This document shows, one piece after another, positions 8,474 through 17,152 of a stretch of 64,000 nucleotides of DNA; the stretch's first letter is position 1; every line of letters starts with the position of its first letter. Below the pieces are notes generated by a model. It did no database searches and had not been told where the DNA came from. It saw only the letters and a list, made by a program, of their open reading frames with translations. The position numbers and the translations under genes were made by a program. The stretch is from assembly GCF_024331145.1 (NCBI RefSeq), contig NZ_JANDJO010000002.1, positions 62,001-126,000 on the forward strand, in the 5' to 3' direction. The stretch is from Shimia sp. CNT1-13L.2. Lineage in GTDB: Bacteria; Pseudomonadota; Alphaproteobacteria; Rhodobacterales; Rhodobacteraceae.

Positions 8474-9876
8474 ATGCCCGCCCTTATGACCCACAATGGA
8501 CGACTGACAGTCCGACCTTGTCGGAGTGTTTGGATAGCTTGTGCGCGGAACTAACCAGTGCGCAAACGGGGAAGCGAAAGCGGAGAAGGGATGCCCAACC
8601 ACGATTCGAAGCTGCTGTGAAGGCTATTGCCCTAGATCTTTTCAGGGCACATCAGAGCGATCCTGCTTTGGAAGTGGGGATTGCAACCGGCTGGACTGCA
8701 CTACAGCGGAAGAGCAAGTCTAGATACGGAGCCAGCTTCATATCGGCCCGTACCTTCACCGACGCGATGGAAGTACTAGAAACATCTGGCTTGATAGCGT
8801 TGAGCACTCCACATTGGGACGATCCGGCCAACAGACACAGCCGTGTGGCCCGTTACATGGCATCTCCTGCCCTACTTGGTCGTTTTCAGAACGTAGGCGC
8901 ATCTGTGGTCGATCTTCGGAGGAACGAGACTGCAGAAGGTATTCGGCTTAAGGATTCCAAAAAGCGTTTGGTCGAGTATGGCGATAACGGTTTCGCCAAC
9001 AACGCGCGTGGCAAGTTGCGGATCATAAATGATATGCTTGAAAGCCATTGGGCGGATATTGCACTGACAAATGAGCAACTTGCCGCAGAGTTGAAGCGCA
9101 TTTCCAGAAACCGGGAGGATGAAGCTGCTCAGTCTTTTGACTTCGCTGCGCGTACCGTGCACCGCGTCTTCAACAACGACGATTGGGAGCAGGGCGGGCG
9201 CTTTTATGGTGCTTGGTGGATGAGTTGTCCAAGTAGGCTTAGGCCCTACATACTGATCGACGGGAAGCGCACGGTTGAGGTGGACTACGCGGGGCTGCAC
9301 GCAGCCATGCTCTATGCGCTAGAGGGCTTGCCCATTCCAGATGATCCCTATCAGCGATGCTTGGCTCACGCGGGGAACAAGGCAGAGCGGCGACTGGTCA
9401 AGCGAACTTTCAACGCGCTCCTTAACGCTGACGGGGTGCAGGGTATCAACGAGATTGAAGGTTACACGGCGGACCTGACGGGCCGACAGTGGAATGAGTT
9501 CAAGCAGTTTGTCGTCAGTAGCTATCCCGAGTTCGAACGGCACTTCGGTTCAGGTGTCGGGCTAAAATTGCAGCGCAAGGATAGTGATCTGGCCGAGGCC
9601 GTTATGCTGAAGTTCGCGGCGATGGGCTATTCCTGCCTTCCTGTCCATGACAGCTTTATTGTCCATCACGGGCTAGAACAGGACCTTGCAAACGCGATGA
9701 ATAGCGCATTTCACGCGGAGTTCGGTATCGACAGCAAGGTCGGTGTTGATGTTGGACTTGGTGAAACTGTTGAAGGTGGTGGCTCGCATATTGAGGCTGA
9801 CATAGGAGAACTACTTAACCCAACTGGCTATGAGGCGAGATTGACCGCATACCGGCTAAACCATGGTGTTGCGTGA
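8470..9876 (+). CDS. Protein with family A / T7-like polymerase palm motifs, function unknown
   Basis: I know no named family for this 468-residue protein. Its second half carries three spaced motifs matching the palm and fingers of single-subunit polymerases. Motif A-like VEVDYAGLH has D272. RRLVKRTFNALLN (307-319) fits the R-R-x-x-K O-helix of DNA polymerase I with K311, but has N319 where Tyr is usual. Motif C-like PVHDSFIV has H393-D394. The N-terminal half looks helical with a winged-helix-like piece near 85-115; there is no exonuclease or 5' nuclease domain. The GTG start is coupled to a 12-codon leader. It faces the integrase, so it may serve replication or mobility of the element. Motif reading is mine and not searched. 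Confidence 0.8.
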   Translation: MNARPYDPQWTTDSPTLSECLDSLCAELTSAQTGKRKRRRDAQPRFEAAVKAIALDLFRAHQSDPALEVGIATGWTALQRKSKSRYGASFISARTFTDAMEVLETSGLIALSTPHWDDPANRHSRVARYMASPALLGRFQNVGASVVDLRRNETAEGIRLKDSKKRLVEYGDNGFANNARGKLRIINDMLESHWADIALTNEQLAAELKRISRNREDEAAQSFDFAARTVHRVFNNDDWEQGGRFYGAWWMSCPSRLRPYILIDGKRTVEVDYAGLHAAMLYALEGLPIPDDPYQRCLAHAGNKAERRLVKRTFNALLNADGVQGINEIEGYTADLTGRQWNEFKQFVVSSYPEFERHFGSGVGLKLQRKDSDLAEAVMLKFAAMGYSCLPVHDSFIVHHGLEQDLANAMNSAFHAEFGIDSKVGVDVGLGETVEGGGSHIEADIGELLNPTGYEARLTAYRLNHGVA

Positions 9877-10005
9877 GCCGAGCACATCTGGACTTTCTCT
9901 ACAGACGAGGGACTAAGAGAGCACCCCCCAAGCAAAATAAAAAAGGCTGAGGCATTCTGCCGATCGAGATAAGCCGGGTATTCCACTGATCGCTCACGCC
10001 CTCCC

Positions 10006-10044
10006 GGCGCTCCCCCCTCATTACTGGTAACGATAAGGAGCGCC
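10006..10044. repeat. Inverted repeat at the 3' end of the integrase gene
   Basis: GGCGCTCC (10006-10013) and GGAGCGCC (10037-10044) form a perfect 8-bp inverted repeat around a 23-base loop. It lies nine bases beyond the integrase stop and in the convergent space after the polymerase-like gene. There is no T-run, so it is a weak terminator candidate or a protein-binding site. The rest of the 9877-10052 gap shows nothing else. Confidence 0.4.
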
Positions 10045-10052
10045 GAGCCGGT

Positions 10053-11633
10053 TCAGACCTGAAACCGGCCGATGGCCTCTTTGAGCTGGGCCAACGTGTA
10101 GCCTTCGCGGTTGTAAACCTCCTGCGTGACGCCAGAGCGCGCGTGGCCGACTATGCATTGCACAATGGGTTCGGGAACATCTGCTTGGCTCAGTCGCGTT
10201 ACTACAGTGTGCCGCAGGCTATGGAAAACAAGGCCTGGCTGCTTGATCCCCAGCTTGGGTAAGAAACTCTCATTGCACCAGCGGCCTAAGTTGCGGCCAT
10301 AGCCGCCATTGGCGCTGTAGCTGTAGTCAGGAAACAGCCGTGTGCCATTGCGGCGGCTGTCCACGAAGTCAAGAAAGCCAAGGCTGATCAAATCTGAATG
10401 CAGCGGCACCTTGCGCCTTCCTGCTTTCGACTTGATGCGCTTATTATCGTCGCCTTCGTCCGTGATATTCAGAAACCATGTGTCGCCGTCTTGCTGCACG
10501 TCTGCAATGTCGAGTTGGCAAATCTCGTTCAGTCGTGCCCCGGTAAACATTCCCAAGAGCATTCCCCATTTGTGGCTGTCTTTGCGCACCAGCCCTGACG
10601 GCTTCTCCGTCAACGCGCTGTAGATCAACTGCGCCTGATCCGGTGTGAAAGGCTTCCGCTCGCTGTCGCTGGCTTTGTCCTTCCGTACCTTCATTCCTTC
10701 AAAGAGCGTGTGCGGCGCATGTCCGTGCCGCTCCGCCCAGTCGAAGAACATCTTGAACATCTGAATATGGCTGTTGATCGTCTTCGCCGCGATCTTCTTG
10801 TGACCGGGTTCCTTGATGACCTGCATCAACGGCATTGCCTTCAACTTGGGTTTGGTGTTCCGGCTGGACGGTAGCGCCTGTAAGACTTTCTTAACCTCGC
10901 TCGCATCCTGCTTGGTGATCGTGGCAAGCAGCCGGTCAGGACCAAAGAACTCAACAAGAATGCTTAGGTAGGCGCGATTCTGACTAGTCGTCTTTGAGGT
11001 CCATTGTCGCGAATGCTCTGTGATGAAGTCCTCTATCGTCGAGCCTAGGGATGAAGATGCTGGTAAAGCGCTAGCTGAGCGGGCACTGGGTCGCACTGGA
11101 ACTTCGTCGAATGAATAATGCTCTAGTTTCTCGGCTGCTTCTAGGACGCGTTTGAGCATGTCTCTGCGCCCTTTTCTTAACTCAATGGATATACCGGGAA
11201 GACTGGCATTCCACTCGTCATCAGAAATCTGCATCTTTCGTTTAAATCGAGCGATCGGCAGGTATTGGGGATTCAGACTTTCGATGTCCACCATGCAGCC
11301 ATGGTCCAACATCTCTTCCCGTGCATCTGCCAGTGCATTCTTTGAAATGCCGTAGCAGTGTAGACGGTCGAGATACTGTTCCAATTGGGCCTTAAAATAT
11401 GCTTTCACCCTGTCGCGTATCTCATCTTGCCTTAAGCGTGCCAATGCGTTGTTCTCACTGATAACTTTTCCACAAGATGCAAGATAGCGTGCAAGATCAC
11501 CAGCTTGTTTTGGGCAACATGTTCTCAGCGATAGCCTTACACTTCCTCTAGAAGGGGCACTTAGGGAATGGAGGGGCCAGCGGAAGTAATAAATCCCATG
11601 TCGAGACTTCGATAAGTAAGTTGGCATCTTCAT
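10053..11633 (-). CDS. Tyrosine site-specific integrase of the genomic island
   Basis: A phage-type tyrosine recombinase of about 526 residues that would integrate and excise the island. The N-terminal third resembles the short SAM-independent N-terminal domains of alphaproteobacterial island integrases (a YYFRWPL-like strand near the start). A core-binding domain is in the middle. Catalytic residues are visible in GARLNEI (first Arg, about residue 365), the KAGRRKVPLH strand with Lys, HSLRHT (His-x-x-Arg), GHARSG (second His) and the Tyr in EVYNREGY. I prefer ATG 11633; a GTG at 11651 and an ATG at 11627 are alternatives. The gene sits 70 bases from the 3' end of tRNA-Cys, the usual arrangement for tRNA-targeted islands. 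Confidence 0.93.
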   Translation of the reverse strand: MKMPTYLSKSRHGIYYFRWPLHSLSAPSRGSVRLSLRTCCPKQAGDLARYLASCGKVISENNALARLRQDEIRDRVKAYFKAQLEQYLDRLHCYGISKNALADAREEMLDHGCMVDIESLNPQYLPIARFKRKMQISDDEWNASLPGISIELRKGRRDMLKRVLEAAEKLEHYSFDEVPVRPSARSASALPASSSLGSTIEDFITEHSRQWTSKTTSQNRAYLSILVEFFGPDRLLATITKQDASEVKKVLQALPSSRNTKPKLKAMPLMQVIKEPGHKKIAAKTINSHIQMFKMFFDWAERHGHAPHTLFEGMKVRKDKASDSERKPFTPDQAQLIYSALTEKPSGLVRKDSHKWGMLLGMFTGARLNEICQLDIADVQQDGDTWFLNITDEGDDNKRIKSKAGRRKVPLHSDLISLGFLDFVDSRRNGTRLFPDYSYSANGGYGRNLGRWCNESFLPKLGIKQPGLVFHSLRHTVVTRLSQADVPEPIVQCIVGHARSGVTQEVYNREGYTLAQLKEAIGRFQV

Positions 11634-11702
11634 GACGGTATGGTGTCTCACTTTGTGTCACACCCGACGCCAAAGCCTGTAACCGTCTGATTTAGAAGAA
11701 AA

Positions 11703-11776
11703 TGGAGGCGAGTACCGGAATCGAACCGGTGTACACGGATTTGCAATCCGCTGCGTCACCACTCCGCCAACTCGCC
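11703..11776 (-). tRNA. tRNA-Cys (anticodon GCA), probable island attachment site
   Basis: On the minus strand the 74 bases fold as a full cloverleaf. A 7-bp acceptor stem (GGCGAGT with ACTCGCC) is followed by discriminator T and an encoded CCA. The anticodon loop TTGCAAA reads GCA on a GCGGA/TCCGT stem, and the T arm contains the GGTTCGATTCC loop. U73 and GCA are diagnostic for cysteine. The integrase gene begins just past its 3' end, so the 3' half is the likely attB core; I found no second copy of that half in the window. Confidence 0.96.
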
Positions 11777-11925
11777 GACCTTGTGGTGGAGTGGGCAATA
11801 GCTGATCTGTCGCAGGGCCGCAAGAGGCTTTGAGAGGGAAATCACGTCGCGGGACGTTGCCGCTTGGGGCGATCTGTGGCAAGACAGGCTTAATTCCCGA
11901 GTCTGAACGAACGAGTTTAGTTAAG

Positions 11926-12579
11926 ATGACCGACTACAAGACCCTTCGCACCACAATGGTAGATACACAGGTTCGTCCGGCGGATGTGACCAAATACACC
12001 GTTATCGATGCCCTGCTTGCAGTTCCAAGGGAGAATTTCGTGCCGCGTGACAAGCGTGACGCAGCCTATGTCGGGGAACATGTGACCCTGGATACCGGTC
12101 GCGTCGTGCTGGATGCGCGCTGTCTTTCGAAGATGCTGGATGCGCTGGACATTCAAAATGACGAGCTGGTCCTGGATATCGGTTCGGGCCTTGGGTATTC
12201 GGCGGCGGTTATTGCCCGCATGGCGGAAGCTGTGGTCGCGGTGGAAGACGATGAGGACCGCGTGGCCGACGCGCAGGCGGCGCTGGCCGAGTTCGGCGCG
12301 GACAACGTGATCATGCACCAGGGCGAGTTGGTGGCCGGTGCCGCTGAACATGGTCCCTATGACGTGATCGTCGTGGAAGGCGCGGTAGAAATTATGCCCG
12401 ACAGTCTGCTTGACCAGTTGAAAGAAGGCGGTCGGATCGTATCTTTGTTCATGGACGGCGCGTTGGGTGTCGTGCGTGTTGGCTACAAGATTGACGGCGT
12501 GATGAACTGGCGTCAGGCGTTCAACGCCGGTGCGCCGGTGTTGCCGGGCTTTGAAAAGCATCGGGCCTTCACGCTGTAA
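11926..12579 (+). CDS. Protein-L-isoaspartate O-methyltransferase family protein
   Basis: This 217-residue cytoplasmic protein belongs to the Pcm family, which uses S-adenosylmethionine to methylate isoaspartyl residues in damaged proteins. The Rossmann SAM-binding motif VLDIGSGLGYSAA lies at about residues 83-95, and the opening MVDTQVRPADVT-like segment is typical of the roseobacterial version. I start at ATG 11926 because the frame upstream runs back towards the tRNA without conservation. It is the first gene outside the island and precedes tolC by 45 bases in the same direction, a common pairing in the lineage. Whether it keeps true isoaspartate repair activity is not shown by sequence. 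Confidence 0.9.
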   Translation: MTDYKTLRTTMVDTQVRPADVTKYTVIDALLAVPRENFVPRDKRDAAYVGEHVTLDTGRVVLDARCLSKMLDALDIQNDELVLDIGSGLGYSAAVIARMAEAVVAVEDDEDRVADAQAALAEFGADNVIMHQGELVAGAAEHGPYDVIVVEGAVEIMPDSLLDQLKEGGRIVSLFMDGALGVVRVGYKIDGVMNWRQAFNAGAPVLPGFEKHRAFTL

Positions 12580-12624
12580 AACAATAAAGCTGCAAAGCGG
12601 CAGGACAGTAACGGGGGAGAGCGG

Positions 12625-14046
12625 ATGGCTCTGGGGTTTGCGAAATCGGTGAAAGCGGGCGTTGCAGCCCTGGCACTCATGGCGGCGGCGCCTGTCCAGG
12701 TCGCCGCAGAGACCCTTGGGGAGGCGCTGGTCAGCGCTTATAACCACAGCGGTCTTCTGCAACAGAACCGTGCCCTTCTGCGGGCAGCTGATGAAGACGT
12801 TGCCGCGACCTTTGCCTTGTTGCGCCCGGTGATTAACTGGACGGGATCGGTGGGGCGGGGATACAGCCACTTCGCAAGTCAGCAGACAGGCGGTCTGGCT
12901 CGTACCAATGCGGCTACGGAGATCGAGCTTGGCCTGAGTTTCAGCCTGCTGTTGTACGATGGCGGCGCCACCCAGGCGGCGGTTGAAGCATCCAAGCAAA
13001 CCGTTTTGGCCACACGCCAGCAGCTGGTTTCGGTTGAGCAGAATGTTCTTCTGCAAGCGGTGCAGGCCTATATGAATGTGGTGCGTGATGCGCAGATCGT
13101 CGAGCTGCGCCGCAACAACCTGCGCCTAGTATCGCGTGAGCTTCAGGCTGCGAAAGATCGTTTCGAAGTGGGGGAAGTCACCCGGACCGATGTGGCGCTT
13201 GCGGAAGCGCGCCTTGCCGGTGGGCGTGCTGAGCTCGCGGTTGCCCAAGGCAACCTGATGCAGTCGAAGGAACAATATGCGGCGGCTGTCGGGCATGCGC
13301 CGGGTGCGCTTGTTGCACCGCGTGGTGCCCCCTCGACGCCAGCACGGTCTGAAGAGGCCAAGCAGATTGCGGTACGCGGTCACCCGGACCTGCGGGCCGT
13401 GCAACATAACATCAAGGCTGCGGAATTTGGCGTGCAGCGTGCCGAAGCCGCGTTGAAGCCGACGGTGCGGCTGAATAGCGGTGTGACCTTGACCCAGGAC
13501 CTTGGGCATTCGAACTTTTATTCCAATGGCGGTTCGGTTTCTCTTGGACTGGAAGCACCGATTTATCAGGGTGGCCGTCTTTCGGCGCTGATCCGTCAGG
13601 CGATGGCCAACCGGGATGCCCAGAAGGGCAACCTGCACGTGGTGCGCCATTCGGTGCGCGAGAATGCGGGGGTTGCATGGGCGACGCTGGCCGCAGCCGG
13701 TGCGCAGTTGGAGGCAAGTGGACGTCAGATCGAGGCTTCGCGGATCGCCTTTGATGGTGTGCGCGAGGAAGCCAAACTGGGATCGCGCACGACTCTGGAT
13801 GTTTTGATTGCCGAGCAGGACCTGCTGGACGCCGAATCGAATCGCATCACCGCGCAGACCGGCAAGATCACGGCGGCCTATAGCCTGCTTGCATCCATGG
13901 GGCTTTTGACGGCGGATCATCTCAACCTCAAGGTCGAGCAATACGATCCCGAAGCCTATTATAATATGGTCAAGGATGCGCCTGCGATGAAATCCAAGCG
14001 CGGTAAGCAGCTGGATAACGTGTTGCGCGCATTGGGAAAAGAATAA
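12625..14046 (+). CDS. tolC: TolC-family outer membrane efflux protein
   Basis: A 473-residue outer-membrane channel protein for type I secretion and tripartite efflux. A Sec signal peptide ends near residue 29 (ALMAAAPVQVAAE). The mature protein shows the two-fold repeat of long amphipathic helices with beta-strand segments (WTGSVGRGYSH and VRLNSGVTLTQ) that make the 12-stranded barrel and periplasmic tunnel. The late G-x-R-T-T-L-D-V-L segment (GSRTTLDVLIAEQDL) is characteristic of TolC. The start is preceded by GGGGGAGAG. It lies downstream of the Pcm-like gene. No partner pump is adjacent; an ABC exporter lies about 5 kb away on the other strand. Confidence 0.93.
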   Translation: MALGFAKSVKAGVAALALMAAAPVQVAAETLGEALVSAYNHSGLLQQNRALLRAADEDVAATFALLRPVINWTGSVGRGYSHFASQQTGGLARTNAATEIELGLSFSLLLYDGGATQAAVEASKQTVLATRQQLVSVEQNVLLQAVQAYMNVVRDAQIVELRRNNLRLVSRELQAAKDRFEVGEVTRTDVALAEARLAGGRAELAVAQGNLMQSKEQYAAAVGHAPGALVAPRGAPSTPARSEEAKQIAVRGHPDLRAVQHNIKAAEFGVQRAEAALKPTVRLNSGVTLTQDLGHSNFYSNGGSVSLGLEAPIYQGGRLSALIRQAMANRDAQKGNLHVVRHSVRENAGVAWATLAAAGAQLEASGRQIEASRIAFDGVREEAKLGSRTTLDVLIAEQDLLDAESNRITAQTGKITAAYSLLASMGLLTADHLNLKVEQYDPEAYYNMVKDAPAMKSKRGKQLDNVLRALGKE

Positions 14047-14119
14047 CAATTCTTCCTATCTGTTGTGCGGATTGTGGGCTGAGGCTACACTTGCCCGGAG
14101 GCAAGAGTGGTGAATTGGT

Positions 14120-15088
14120 ATGTCTAACCCTGTAACGAATGTAGAAATCGAAGACGTTCTGTCGTCGATCCGTCGGCTGGTGTCCGAGGGAAGCCGTACT
14201 GCGCCTGCCGAAGACATGGAAAAGCCCGAAACGGCGATTGTTCCAGAGGTCGCGGCCACCCCGGAGCCTGAAATCGATGACCGGCTTGTTCTGACGCCGG
14301 CCCTGCGTGTGGCCGAGGTTGAGGACGAGCCGTCCGACGACATCCTGCGCAGTGTCGAGGCCGATCTAGAAGCGATTGAAGACGGTGCGAGCGAGGAAGT
14401 AGAGGCCGCTCTTTCCGAGGCGCACGATCACGCGTGGGAAGATCCTGGCGCGACTTTTGAAGTGGCGGAGGCCGTGGAGGAAGCGCCATTCGTTGCGGTG
14501 GAAGATGTTGCCGAAGATGAGGTCGAAGACGGTATTGCCCTTGAGCGTGCCAAAGAGCTGGATGCGCGGATTGTTCGCTGGGAGCATCTGAGCGAGATTG
14601 ATGCGGCTCCTTATGAGCCTGATGAGGCTGGGGACAGCGAATACGCGGGCACCGATGTCGAGCGTCTTCAATGGGAAGATGCCGAAGAGGTCGAGGCGCC
14701 CGAGGTGGAAACCGCGGCAGAGCCGGATATTGCACCTGAAGATGCCGCCCCAGCGGTCGAGGCATTGGAAGAACGTGTTGCCGAACTTTCCGATGAAGAT
14801 GCGGAGACGTCCGAGGACGTGCTTGAGGGGCTGGCGCAGCAGCTTGAGCAAGAGGCCGTGTCCGGTGTTCATCGCGCCGTGGAGACGGCTGCCGCGGATG
14901 AAATGGACCTGGGCGATCTGAATGACGACAGTGTCGTCACGCTGGATGAGGGCTCATTACGCGATCTGGTTGCCGATATTGTTCGGCAGGAATTGCAGGG
15001 TGCGCTGGGGGAACGTATCACCCGCAATGTCCGTAAGCTGGTGCGCCGCGAAATCCATCGTGCGCTGGCGGCGCATGATCTGGACTGA
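14120..15088 (+). CDS. PopZ-like / DUF2497 acidic protein
   Basis: The 322-residue protein has the architecture of the polar organising protein PopZ. A short N-terminal helix (EIEDVLSSIRRLVSEG, about 9-24) and a C-terminal helical module (about 281-322: LRDLVADIVRQEL, then VRKLVRREIHRAL) flank a long, strongly acidic, probably disordered linker. In Caulobacter, PopZ forms polar condensates that anchor centromere and signalling proteins. The linker here is longer and very rich in E, D and A. It stands alone behind tolC. Homology to DUF2497 is from end motifs only, so confidence in the polar role is moderate. Confidence 0.75.
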   Translation: MSNPVTNVEIEDVLSSIRRLVSEGSRTAPAEDMEKPETAIVPEVAATPEPEIDDRLVLTPALRVAEVEDEPSDDILRSVEADLEAIEDGASEEVEAALSEAHDHAWEDPGATFEVAEAVEEAPFVAVEDVAEDEVEDGIALERAKELDARIVRWEHLSEIDAAPYEPDEAGDSEYAGTDVERLQWEDAEEVEAPEVETAAEPDIAPEDAAPAVEALEERVAELSDEDAETSEDVLEGLAQQLEQEAVSGVHRAVETAAADEMDLGDLNDDSVVTLDEGSLRDLVADIVRQELQGALGERITRNVRKLVRREIHRALAAHDLD

Positions 15089-15193
15089 GCCCGTCTTTTC
15101 CCGGCTGTAGAAATCGCGCCTGCTGTAGGCAATAGACAAAAGAAAAGCGCGCCTGAAAGCGGCGCGCCATTCTTCTAAAGACGTGCGAAAGGA

Positions 15194-15514
15194 TCAGGCG
15201 GCTTCGGCCTGTTGCGCAGCGTTGCGGCGCTCGCTTTCTTCACGCGACAGGGCAACCGAGGTGCGAACACCTTTGCCCACGAATTCCATCAGACCCTGAA
15301 CGACACGTTCGTTCGGATCGATACCGGCACAGCTCAGCACTTCGCGGCCATCGCGCGAACGTGCCCAGCGGGCGATTTGTTCAGGGCCGTTACCGTACTT
15401 CTTGTCGTCGGCAATGGCATCATCAAGTGCGGCAAGAACAACGGCCGCAAAAAGCTTGCGAGCACGGTTGCCCTGTTCATTATTGAAAGCCGTACCATCA
15501 ACGAAATCTCGCAT
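15194..15514 (-). CDS. Conserved small protein, DUF6280-like
   Basis: A 106-residue soluble helical protein of a type conserved in Rhodobacterales, which I recall as DUF6280. The N-terminal [20 protein letters not shown] segment and the [12 protein letters not shown] segment are the distinctive parts. No catalytic motif, signal peptide or membrane segment is visible. It is divergent from efp across 216 bases that contain A/T-rich promoter-like sequence, including repeated TGCATAT (around 15600 and 15622). Function is unknown. The high conservation I recall suggests a housekeeping role. Confidence 0.8.
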   Translation of the reverse strand: MRDFVDGTAFNNEQGNRARKLFAAVVLAALDDAIADDKKYGNGPEQIARWARSRDGREVLSCAGIDPNERVVQGLMEFVGKGVRTSVALSREESERRNAAQQAEAA

Positions 15515-15730
15515 CTCGTCGTCCTTGTATTATTGCTCTTGTCTTTTCGGCGTGGCGCCCCTTATGGCGTAGTTGTGTTGATTCGGGTAGTGCAGTTTTG
15601 CATATCTTCTATGCAAATTGTGCATATCTTTCTGCAGCTGCACAACGAGATCGGTGCCTTGCCACATGTCAACCTGCCAGATATAGGTGCGTGCAAATTC
15701 CGATCAACCTTTAAGTCATGGTTTTGTCAC

Positions 15731-16294
15731 ATGCCCAAAATCAACGGTAATGAAATTCGCCCTGGCAACGTGCTGGAGCACAGCGGTGGTCTTTGGGCTG
15801 CTGTCAAAGTCGACCACGTCAAGCCCGGCAAGGGCGGGGCATTTGCCCAGGTGGAAATGCGCAACCTTCGCAACGGTTCCAAGCTGAACGAGCGTTTCCG
15901 CAGCGCCGACAAAGTCGAGCGCGTACGTCTGGAGCAGAAAGACCAGCAATTCCTCTATGAGGATGACGGCATGCTGATCTTCATGGACACCGAGACCTAT
16001 GAGCAGATCCAGCTTCCGGCGGATCTTCTGGGGGAACGTCGTCCGTTCCTGCAAGACGGCATGACCATCGTCGTGGAATTCTACGAGAGCGAGGCGCTGA
16101 ATGCCACGCTGCCCCAGAAGGTGACCTGCACCATCGAAGAGACCGAGCCGGTTGTTAAGGGGCAGACCGCGGCGAACTCGTTCAAGCCTGCACTGCTGGA
16201 CAATGGCGTGCGCGTAATGGTGCCGCCGTTTGTTGGCACGGGTGAGGCGATCATCGTCAACACCGAGACCATGGAATATTCGGAACGCGCCTGA
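15731..16294 (+). CDS. efp: Translation elongation factor P
   Basis: EF-P relieves ribosome stalling at polyproline stretches. The 187-residue protein has the normal three beta-barrel domains: a KOW-like N-terminal domain, an OB domain ([17 protein letters not shown]) and a C-terminal OB domain ending [17 protein letters not shown]. The tip loop is [10 protein letters not shown], with the Lys that is modified in many bacteria at about residue 33. I start at ATG 15731 ([13 protein letters not shown]), since sequence upstream in the same frame is not EF-P-like. It is monocistronic and followed by a strong terminator at 16320-16346. Confidence 0.97.
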   Translation: MPKINGNEIRPGNVLEHSGGLWAAVKVDHVKPGKGGAFAQVEMRNLRNGSKLNERFRSADKVERVRLEQKDQQFLYEDDGMLIFMDTETYEQIQLPADLLGERRPFLQDGMTIVVEFYESEALNATLPQKVTCTIEETEPVVKGQTAANSFKPALLDNGVRVMVPPFVGTGEAIIVNTETMEYSERA

Positions 16295-16319
16295 TTTCAG
16301 GCTGTTTCCAAGTGATTTG

Positions 16320-16346
16320 GGCCTGCCCTTCGGGGTGGGCCTTTTT
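16320..16346 (+). terminator. Rho-independent terminator of efp
   Basis: GGCCTGCCC (16320-16328), tetraloop TTCG and GGGTGGGCC (16333-16341) make a 9-bp stem with two G-T pairs, followed by TTTTT. It lies 26 bases after the efp stop and reaches the stop of the convergent kinase-like gene. Confidence 0.85.
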
Positions 16347-17152
16347 CATGCGCCGAGTTTGGTGAGGCAGTCATTCACCATTGAGCGGTAGGAGGCACCA
16401 AACAGGCGCAGGTGCACGATCGCGGGCCAAAGCTGGTAGGCGGGGCGTCGTTCGAGGATGTCAGGCGCGATCTCGCCATATCCGTCATAAAAAGCGCGGG
16501 GCGGTGTGCCGAACAAGTGCAACATCGCAAGGTCGACTTCTGCATCGCCGTAATAGCAGGCCGGGTCGATCAGGAAGGCCTGATTGCCGGAAAAGAGGGC
16601 GTTCCCGGTCCAGAGGTCACCGTGAAGAAGCGAGGCCGGTGGCGTAGTGGGCAGGAGGTCCTGAAGGTGGGGGACAAGGTTTTCGAGACGATGGGCAATG
16701 TCCGTAGGCACATGTGGCAGAAAGGGCAGGATGCGGTTGCTCGCCCAGAATGCTGGCCAGTCGTCTGATTGCGTGTTGTGAATGGCGACATCGCCAAATG
16801 CATAGTCTTCCGACCAGCCATAGGCGGCGCTCTGCGTTCCATGCAGTTGACGAAGGCCGGATCCAAGGGTGCGCCATGCCGTTTCCGAGCCGCGCGCTTC
16901 CGCGATGTATTGCAGGAAAAGGGTGTTTGCAGCCTCACCCAGCACCTCTGGCACCGGAGCCCCAGCCCGGGACATGGCGGCCAGCATCCGACCTTCTGTC
17001 GCGACGAGGGTGCCGCGCTTTGCGATCACCTCCCGACCGTCCGAGAAGGTAAGGTGCCAGACTTCGGAGAGGTCACCGCCGTGCAGGCGGCGCTGGTTTG
17101 TCGGGAAGACCCCGAAAACCTTTGCAGCCGCCTGTTCAAGGGGTGGTGTCAT
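16346..17152 (-). CDS. Fructosamine kinase family protein
   Basis: A 268-residue member of the fructosamine/ketosamine-3-kinase family, which phosphorylates sugars attached to amines so that the adduct breaks down. The aminoglycoside-phosphotransferase-like fold is recognisable from the Lys in VIAKRGT (about residue 45), HGDLWTGN (about 178-185, catalytic Asp and Asn) and the metal-binding Asp in LIDPACYYGDAEVDLAM. The length is slightly short of the usual 285-295. Its start overlaps the stop of the YgfZ gene by four bases (ATGA), so it is translationally coupled as the second gene of a two-gene operon. The real substrate is unknown. Confidence 0.88.
   Translation of the reverse strand: MTPPLEQAAAKVFGVFPTNQRRLHGGDLSEVWHLTFSDGREVIAKRGTLVATEGRMLAAMSRAGAPVPEVLGEAANTLFLQYIAEARGSETAWRTLGSGLRQLHGTQSAAYGWSEDYAFGDVAIHNTQSDDWPAFWASNRILPFLPHVPTDIAHRLENLVPHLQDLLPTTPPASLLHGDLWTGNALFSGNQAFLIDPACYYGDAEVDLAMLHLFGTPPRAFYDGYGEIAPDILERRPAYQLWPAIVHLRLFGASYRSMVNDCLTKLGA

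Noticed and set aside
9877-10052. Second attachment-site copy between the polymerase-like gene and the integrase
   Set aside because: I compared it by eye with the tRNA-Cys 3' half and saw no match. Only an inverted repeat is present.
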